NCBI GenBank assembly: GCA_900550685.1
Contig: URTS01000074.1
Span: 1-9,271, forward strand
Reading direction: 5' to 3'
From: an uncultured Oscillibacter sp.
GTDB lineage: Bacteria; Bacillota; Clostridia; Oscillospirales; Oscillospiraceae
DNA length: 9,271 bases
Both the position numbers and the translations under genes were made by a program. The notes below the pieces were generated by a model. It saw only the letters and a list, made by a program, of their open reading frames with translations, made no database searches and was not told the DNA's origin. Below, piece by piece: positions 5,408 to 9,271 of the stretch; the stretch's first letter is position 1; every line of letters begins with the position of its first letter.

Positions 5408-5440
5408 AAAGCGGCTCTGCCAGAGGCGGGGCCGCTTTTT
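5408..5440 (+). terminator. Intrinsic terminator of the membrane miniprotein gene
   Basis: A 13-bp stem, AAGCGGCTCTGCC (5409-5421) with GGCGGGGCCGCTT (5425-5437) including two G-U pairs, has a 3-nt AGA loop and runs into TTTTT. It ends the unit 15 nt after the stop codon. Confidence 0.9.
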
Positions 5441-5528
5441 GTATGACTTCCCCCGTGGTCCGCACGGCCGGCGGAGCGGGCGGAAGCCCCATATTTCATC
5501 TGTCTATATTATGAAAAGGAGATTCCAT

Positions 5529-6725
5529 ATGAAAAAGAAAGTACTTGCCTTTGTCATGGCCGCGACCATGGTCTTCAGCCTGGCCGCCTGCGGTTCCAGC
5601 AGCTCTGGTTCCGATTCCAGCAGCAATTCCGATGCCTCCGCTCCCGCTGAGTCCGGCGACGATGTCCAGACCTTCAAGCTGGGCTCCATCGGCCCCCTGA
5701 CCGGCGACGCCGCCATCTACGGCCAGGCCGTTGTCAACGGCGCCAAGCTGGCCACCGAGGAGATCAATGCCAGCGACTCCAAGATCAAGTTTGAGTTCCA
5801 GGGCGAGGACGACGAGGCTGACGGCGAGAAGTCCGTCAACGCTTACAACACCCTGATGGACTGGGGTATGCAGGTCCTGGTCGGCCCCACCACCACCGGC
5901 GCTTCCATGGCCGTGGCTGACGCCTGCTACAACGACCGCACCTTCATGCTGACTCCCTCTGCCTCCGCTGTGGACGTGACCGCCGGCAAGGACAACGTGT
6001 TCCAGGTCTGCTTCACCGACCCCAACCAGGGCCTCGCCTCCGCTGACTACATTGCCGAGCACATGTCCGACGCCAAGCTGGCCGTTATCTACCGGAACGA
6101 CGATGCCTATTCTCAGGGCATCCACGACACTTTCGTGAAGGAAGCCACCGACAAGGGCATGGCCGTTGTTTATGAGGGCACCTTCACCAACGACACCGCC
6201 ACCGACTTCTCCGTCCAGCTGTCCGGTGCCCAGAGCGCCGGCGCTGACCTGGTGTTCATGCCCATCTACTATCAGCCCGCTTCCATCATCCTGGCTCAGG
6301 CCAAGGCCATGGGCTATGCTCCCACCTTCTTCGGCGTGGACGGCATGGACGGCATCCTGACCATGGAAGGCTTCGATCCCTCTCTGGCCGAAGGCCTGAT
6401 GCTCCTGACTCCCTTCTCTGTCACCGTTGAGTCCAACAAGCCCTTCGTGGACGCTTACACCGCCGCTTACGGCGTGGAGCCCAACCAGTTCGCCGCTGAC
6501 GCTTATGACGGCGTGTACATCGTCAAGCAGGCTCTGGAAGCTGCCGGCTGCACCGGCGACATGTCCGCTGCCGATATCTGCGAGGCTCTGGTCGCTCAGA
6601 TGAGCCAGATCTCCTTCGACGGCCTGACCGGCACCAGCATGACCTGGAACTCTGAGGGCCAGGTTTCCAAGGCTCCTACCGCTTATGTCATCAAGGACGG
6701 TGCTTACGTCCTGCCCGAGGCCTAA
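5529..6725 (+). CDS. Branched-chain amino-acid-type ABC transporter substrate-binding lipoprotein (LivJ/LivK family)
   Basis: The 398-residue product starts with a lipoprotein signal peptide, MKKKVLAFVMAATMVFSLAAC, with lipobox LAAC and acylated C21. A Ser/Asp-rich linker (about 22-45) follows, then a type I periplasmic-binding fold (Peripla_BP_6). Typical segments are KLGSIGPLTGDAAIYGQ, NAYNTLMDWGMQVLVGPTTTG, MLTPSASA, QFAADAYDGVYIVKQAL and the C-terminal TGTSMTWNSEGQ. Such proteins capture branched-chain or other amino acids outside the membrane for a LivHMGF permease. AAGGAG is 7 nt before the ATG. Codon use is strongly biased, suggesting high expression. No permease or ATPase genes follow in the window; large hairpins and then a foreign-looking region do. 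Ligand specificity cannot be read from the sequence. Confidence 0.93.
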   Translation: MKKKVLAFVMAATMVFSLAACGSSSSGSDSSSNSDASAPAESGDDVQTFKLGSIGPLTGDAAIYGQAVVNGAKLATEEINASDSKIKFEFQGEDDEADGEKSVNAYNTLMDWGMQVLVGPTTTGASMAVADACYNDRTFMLTPSASAVDVTAGKDNVFQVCFTDPNQGLASADYIAEHMSDAKLAVIYRNDDAYSQGIHDTFVKEATDKGMAVVYEGTFTNDTATDFSVQLSGAQSAGADLVFMPIYYQPASIILAQAKAMGYAPTFFGVDGMDGILTMEGFDPSLAEGLMLLTPFSVTVESNKPFVDAYTAAYGVEPNQFAADAYDGVYIVKQALEAAGCTGDMSAADICEALVAQMSQISFDGLTGTSMTWNSEGQVSKAPTAYVIKDGAYVLPEA

Positions 6726-6734
6726 GTCCTCTTC

Positions 6735-6803
6735 CCTGAATCTTCTGCCGCGCGGCTGCCGGGAATTTCCCCGGCAGCCCCTGCGGCGTTCAGGTCCCGT
6801 TTT
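6735..6803 (+). terminator. Large branched hairpin, probable terminator after the binding-protein gene
   Basis: Nested inverted repeats CCTGAA/TTCAGG (6735-6740, 6789-6794), GCCGC/GCGGC and GGCTGCCGGG/CCCGGCAGCC (6754-6763, 6770-6779) stack around the loop AATTTC. They are followed by the imperfect T-run GTTTTGTTT. It may terminate transcription or stabilise the mRNA 3' end. Confidence 0.65.
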
Positions 6804-6814
6804 GTTTCCGCTGC

Positions 6815-6870
6815 TTCCATGGCGGAAATCCGGGCAGAGGATGTCCTCCGCCCGGATTTCTGTCATGGAA
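6815..6870. repeat. 56-nt near-perfect inverted repeat
   Basis: Arms 6815-6841 and 6844-6870 pair along 27 positions with one A-C mismatch (6836/6849) and two G-U pairs, leaving only TG between them. The ends read TTCCATGG and CATGGAA. No T-run follows on the plus strand, so it is not a standard terminator. It sits at the point where base composition changes to the AT-richer region. Confidence 0.85.
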
Positions 6871-6888
6871 CACCCCATTCATAAAGAG

Positions 6889-6926
6889 AAAAGAGGTTTG
6901 CCCAATAATTTAGGGCAAGCCTCTTT
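6889..6926 (-). terminator. Intrinsic terminator of the ParB-like gene operon
   Basis: AAAGAGGTTTGCCC and GGGCAAGCCTCTTT pair (one wobble) around AATAATTTA. On the minus strand the stem is followed by CCTCTTTTCTCTTT. It begins at the base next to the stop codon of the DUF6551-like gene. Confidence 0.85.
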
Positions 6927-7799
6927 CTACTCAATGACAGAGTATTCGGACTCGGATTCATCTTGTAAAGAATCGTCTTCGTCATCTTCTCCGATGTCAC
7001 CCGAGTAACCTTTAGAATAAAGTCTGCTCATAGACAGACGGTTAGCGCGAGACTTTTTCTTGCCGTTGTATTCTATAATCATGGTTTCGGCAAACCCCAT
7101 GCAACCAGACTTTCGTTCTTTTGCGACGCGGGTGAGTTGTTTTACTGAAACGGCTCCGAGTTTTTCCTTAAAAATATCATCGTTAAGACCGTCGCCGAAG
7201 ATGGAAACAAGTTTTGCGACGGCGTTAAGAATATTTGCAGAAAAAGAATGAAGATCGCCTTCCCATGCGCCTATAATCAAGCGTAAGGTTCGATTTAATG
7301 TTTGCATTCCGTAATTCGTATATATATTTTCCAAGGTCGATACGGCGCAAATAATCCCCGGACCTTTCTTGTTTCCTATTGTTAAGCCGTATGATTCTAC
7401 TAAACTTTTAATAATAAGCTGGGTGTCGTTTCCGGCTTCGACGTTGGCATTGAACACTTCATAAGGTTGGAGCGGTTTTACAAATTTTTGCTGGTTTGCA
7501 AAGATATTTGCTTCGGCGGTATAGGATAAGTCGTCGTAAATCATGCACCAAACGGGAGTTTCACGCGAACCGGATACCAAGGCTACGATTTCTATAGTGT
7601 GCTGACCGTTAAAAACGTAATTTACGCCGTCGCGACGGCTGACTTTTACGGGATTGATTTGATATAAGTCAAAATTTTCTGCGGCACGGTTTATATGCCC
7701 GAGGGATAGATTTCTTTGATAATCCTGATTTGATACAAGGTCTTTAATAGGAATTTGTTCAAAGTGAACGTTCGGAACGAATTCACTGTAATCGGGCAT
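6927..7799 (-). CDS. ParB-fold (DUF6551-like) protein of a mobile element
   Basis: The 290-residue protein begins MPDYSEFVPNVHFEQIPIKDLVSNQDYQRNL, an opening I associate with DUF6551 proteins of clostridial integrative elements. Residues about 12-105 resemble the ParB/sulfiredoxin-like N-terminal fold. Where ParB has G-E-R-R or G-H-x-R, this protein has FNGQHTIEIVA (63-73), so the usual arginine of the nucleotide-binding box is lacking. A helical part follows (SANILNAVAKLVSIFGDGLNDDIFKEKLG), then a basic segment (KKKSRANR, 247-254) and a very acidic tail (270-290, GEDDEDDSLQDESESEY). GGAGG (7807-7811) gives a 7-nt spacing to the start at 7799; the upstream gene ends 2 nt away. DNA or protein binding is plausible; the activity is unknown. 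Confidence 0.8.
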   Translation of the reverse strand: MPDYSEFVPNVHFEQIPIKDLVSNQDYQRNLSLGHINRAAENFDLYQINPVKVSRRDGVNYVFNGQHTIEIVALVSGSRETPVWCMIYDDLSYTAEANIFANQQKFVKPLQPYEVFNANVEAGNDTQLIIKSLVESYGLTIGNKKGPGIICAVSTLENIYTNYGMQTLNRTLRLIIGAWEGDLHSFSANILNAVAKLVSIFGDGLNDDIFKEKLGAVSVKQLTRVAKERKSGCMGFAETMIIEYNGKKKSRANRLSMSRLYSKGYSGDIGEDDEDDSLQDESESEYSVIE

Positions 7800-7801
7800 G
7801 T

Positions 7802-8767
7802 TTAATCCTCCTTAATAAGATCGGTAACGGTATCAATAGCCGCTTTCAGCTTGTCTAAAATTTCGAGTAGTTGCTGCTTCGCTTTGTCTGATGCGTTTGC
7901 GATGGTGGCAGACTCCGTGGCTTTTTGTATGGAAGTAATCCATGACGGAACGGTAAGGCAAAGTTGAATGACAGGGGCGTCCGGATTATGCTCCGGCATA
8001 TCTTTTACAGACGGCTGATGCGGCTTGGTTTCTTCTTTAGGCTCGTTCTCGATAATCGAGCGGGTGGTGCAATATTGCACGAACGGATGATTTCCGCGGT
8101 CTAAGCGAACATTAAGTTGCGTTAGTTCCTTCGGGCTTAATTGTTCGAGTGCAAGGACGTTTTTGTGTGAGATTTTATATCTACCGGATAGAATTTTTGT
8201 TTTTAACTCCGGGCATTGCTCCGCAATATGGTCAAGAGCGCGAGAAAAATAAGCGTATTTTTGGACGGTTGCATGGGTGATATTATTTTCGGCTCCTATA
8301 ATATGTGCAGTTTTGTTTTTTGAACGTTGTATTGACTGTTCGGGTTCGGAATCAATAATATAATCCTCGTCGGTTTCGTCTTGTTTAGATTGTAACGAGT
8401 GTTGATTTTTACCGTGTATGTTCTTTTTGCTGTCGATGATTTTTTCGGATTCGTATTGCCGCCCGATTAGGTATTTTCGCGTTTCTTCCGTAATATTTCG
8501 TCTGCCGAGTTGATTTTTACATATCCAAACGATAACTTCTTCACGCGAGGAAAAATCTTTTGATACGGTATTGAAAGGAATTGAGTATTTAGTGCATATC
8601 GAATAGCGGTTATGCCCGTCGATTATATAGTCGTTCCAGATAATTATCGGATCTCGGCAGCCTTCGTCAAGGATATTTTCTTCTAATTGCAAGTATTCTT
8701 TACGCCTTAAAGGTCGTATCAGGTCTTTAAATTCAGGATCTATTTTGAGTATAGGGAGCTTATCCAT
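7802..8767 (-). CDS. ParB-like N-terminal domain protein with helix-turn-helix
   Basis: The 321-residue protein has a ParB/Srx-like domain in residues 5-105: EGCRDPIIIW (35-44) and IDGHNRYSIC (49-58) correspond to the ParB boxes, and WICKNQLGRRNITEETRKYLIGRQY (81-105) is a common continuation in mobile-element relatives. A charged linker (110-150) leads to a helix-turn-helix, roughly 152-178 (TAHIIGAENNITHATVQKYAYFSRAL), likely for DNA binding. The C-terminus (275-320) is a predicted amphipathic helix suitable for dimerisation. Family members act in plasmid or element partitioning or as regulators; no ParA ATPase is visible here. Its ATG overlaps the previous gene's stop by 8 nt, implying translational coupling, and its end abuts the next ParB-fold gene. 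Confidence 0.82.
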   Translation of the reverse strand: MDKLPILKIDPEFKDLIRPLRRKEYLQLEENILDEGCRDPIIIWNDYIIDGHNRYSICTKYSIPFNTVSKDFSSREEVIVWICKNQLGRRNITEETRKYLIGRQYESEKIIDSKKNIHGKNQHSLQSKQDETDEDYIIDSEPEQSIQRSKNKTAHIIGAENNITHATVQKYAYFSRALDHIAEQCPELKTKILSGRYKISHKNVLALEQLSPKELTQLNVRLDRGNHPFVQYCTTRSIIENEPKEETKPHQPSVKDMPEHNPDAPVIQLCLTVPSWITSIQKATESATIANASDKAKQQLLEILDKLKAAIDTVTDLIKED

Positions 8768-9152
8768 TGCAATCTTCCTTTAAGTCTATTTTTCTTAAGG
8801 ACGAAAACGAGAATAGAGCCATGTTTTGTTCCGGAATAATGCAACCTGAAAGCCTGTAGGAACTTTTCATATTGACTATGCCCAAAACGTCGCATAACTT
8901 ATTGACAAGCATTGTGGAAAACACTTCGTATGAATCGTCGGGGGAGAGATTTTTTGTATTTACCTTGAGCGGTTGCGCGTCGGTAAATTCTTTATCTACG
9001 GCGCGTATCGCGAAATTTCGCTGTTTTTGACTTATAAGGAATTGGATGAATTTGGGATCGCCGAGAGCGTGAAGGGTAGTTTTGTGTAAACGTATTCTGC
9101 TTTTTCTCGGATCGATTGTAAGGAGTACATTATTCTGTTGTTCGGTTGTCAT
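8760..9152 (-). CDS. 130-residue protein of unknown function
   Basis: I do not recognise a named family. The N-terminal half (LTIDPRKSRIRLHKTTLHALGDPKFIQFLISQKQRNFAIRAV, about 11-52) looks like a small basic beta-rich unit, and similar openings occur, from memory, in small proteins of clostridial integrative elements. The second half (YEVFSTMLVNKLCDVLGI, 75-92) looks helical, and GCIIPEQNMALFSF (103-116) beta-like. AGAGG (9159-9163) lies 6 nt before the ATG. The first 23 nt overlap the end of the upstream truncated gene, and the last 8 nt overlap the start of the ParB-HTH gene, so it is firmly part of that operon. A small DNA-binding accessory protein is a guess. Confidence 0.72.
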   Translation of the reverse strand: MTTEQQNNVLLTIDPRKSRIRLHKTTLHALGDPKFIQFLISQKQRNFAIRAVDKEFTDAQPLKVNTKNLSPDDSYEVFSTMLVNKLCDVLGIVNMKSSYRLSGCIIPEQNMALFSFSSLRKIDLKEDCNG

Positions 9153-9271
9153 TTGATACCTCTGAGTGGTTATCTTGTCCGGTTTCTTTTATAGAATAAA
9201 TCGCATAACCGTCGAAAATATTGATTTGTAAGGACTGTTTATGTTCGTTAAACGGTAAACCGAATTGGTTT
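9130..9271 (-). CDS. C-terminal end of an unidentified gene, truncated by the window edge
   Basis: One minus-strand frame stays open from the window edge to a TAA at 9130-9132, giving 46 residues: NQFGLPFNEHKQSLQINIF-like start, DGYAIYSIKETG in the middle and a polar tail ending RTTE. The other two minus-strand frames contain stops close to the edge. The residue mix, and the 23-nt overlap with the next start codon like the other overlaps in this operon, support coding. Too little is present for identification. Confidence 0.55.
   Translation of the reverse strand, partial: NQFGLPFNEHKQSLQINIFDGYAIYSIKETGQDNHSEVSNDNRTTE

Larger units (their letters stand above)
6880..9271. mobile_element. Edge of a probable integrated mobile element
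   Basis: From about 6,880 onward the DNA is clearly AT-richer than the left side and codons shift to A/T endings (AAT, ATA, TTA, GAA). Four minus-strand genes are packed with overlaps, and two encode ParB-fold proteins typical of plasmids and integrative elements. There is no integrase, relaxase or clear attachment repeat inside the window, so the left boundary (6,871-6,890) is approximate and the element type is unknown. A plasmid-chromosome assembly join is an alternative explanation. Confidence 0.6.

Noticed and set aside
5496..6878. 460-codon minus-strand frame opposite the substrate-binding protein
   Set aside because: Shadow of the binding-protein gene, with Gly/His/Val repeats and no recognisable domain.
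1..9271. tRNA, rRNA or SRP RNA genes
   Set aside because: No cloverleaf with a CCA-proximal GTTC box, rRNA core motif or SRP RNA GGAA-tetraloop domain context was recognised by eye.

Overview
The window looks like a GC-rich chromosome of a gut-type Clostridia, most plausibly Oscillospiraceae (a Flavonifractor/Intestinimonas-like genome). The reasons are the GC-rich coding style with strong AGGAG ribosome binding sites, the ylxM-ffh-rpsP-khpA order, a DUF6472-like cysteine miniprotein and an abundant Liv-type lipoprotein. The taxon is inferred, not shown.

Layout. Positions 1-170 (minus) hold the start of an M19 dipeptidase, diverging from a plus-strand operon for protein targeting and translation: ylxM (347-712), ffh (715-2070), rpsP (2156-2395) and khpA (2411-2641), closed by a strong terminator. 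A convergent minus-strand unit follows. It contains an ArsB/NhaD-like ion transporter (2732-4009) whose leader carries a probable yybP-ykoY (Mn2+) riboswitch with an overlapping intrinsic terminator, and its own promoter at 4174-4202. Upstream of that is a small minus-strand operon of a glyoxalase-type VOC enzyme (4491-4856) and a 56-residue four-cysteine protein (4311-4481). Next come two plus-strand units: a 91-residue membrane miniprotein with a near-consensus promoter and its own terminator (5055-5440), and a branched-chain amino-acid-type substrate-binding lipoprotein (5529-6725), followed by large hairpins including a 56-nt near-perfect inverted repeat.

From about 6,880 to the right end the sequence changes character. 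It becomes AT-richer with different codon use, and four tightly packed or overlapping minus-strand genes appear: a truncated unknown gene, a 130-residue unknown, a ParB-like protein with a helix-turn-helix, and a second ParB-fold (DUF6551-like) protein ending at a terminator. This looks like the edge of an integrated mobile element. No integrase or attachment site is visible, so the exact boundary is not proven.

The two items most worth following are the riboswitch-controlled transporter, which predicts that an ArsB/NhaD-like carrier handles Mn2+ or is part of the Mn2+ response, and the tandem ParB-fold cassette at the element edge.
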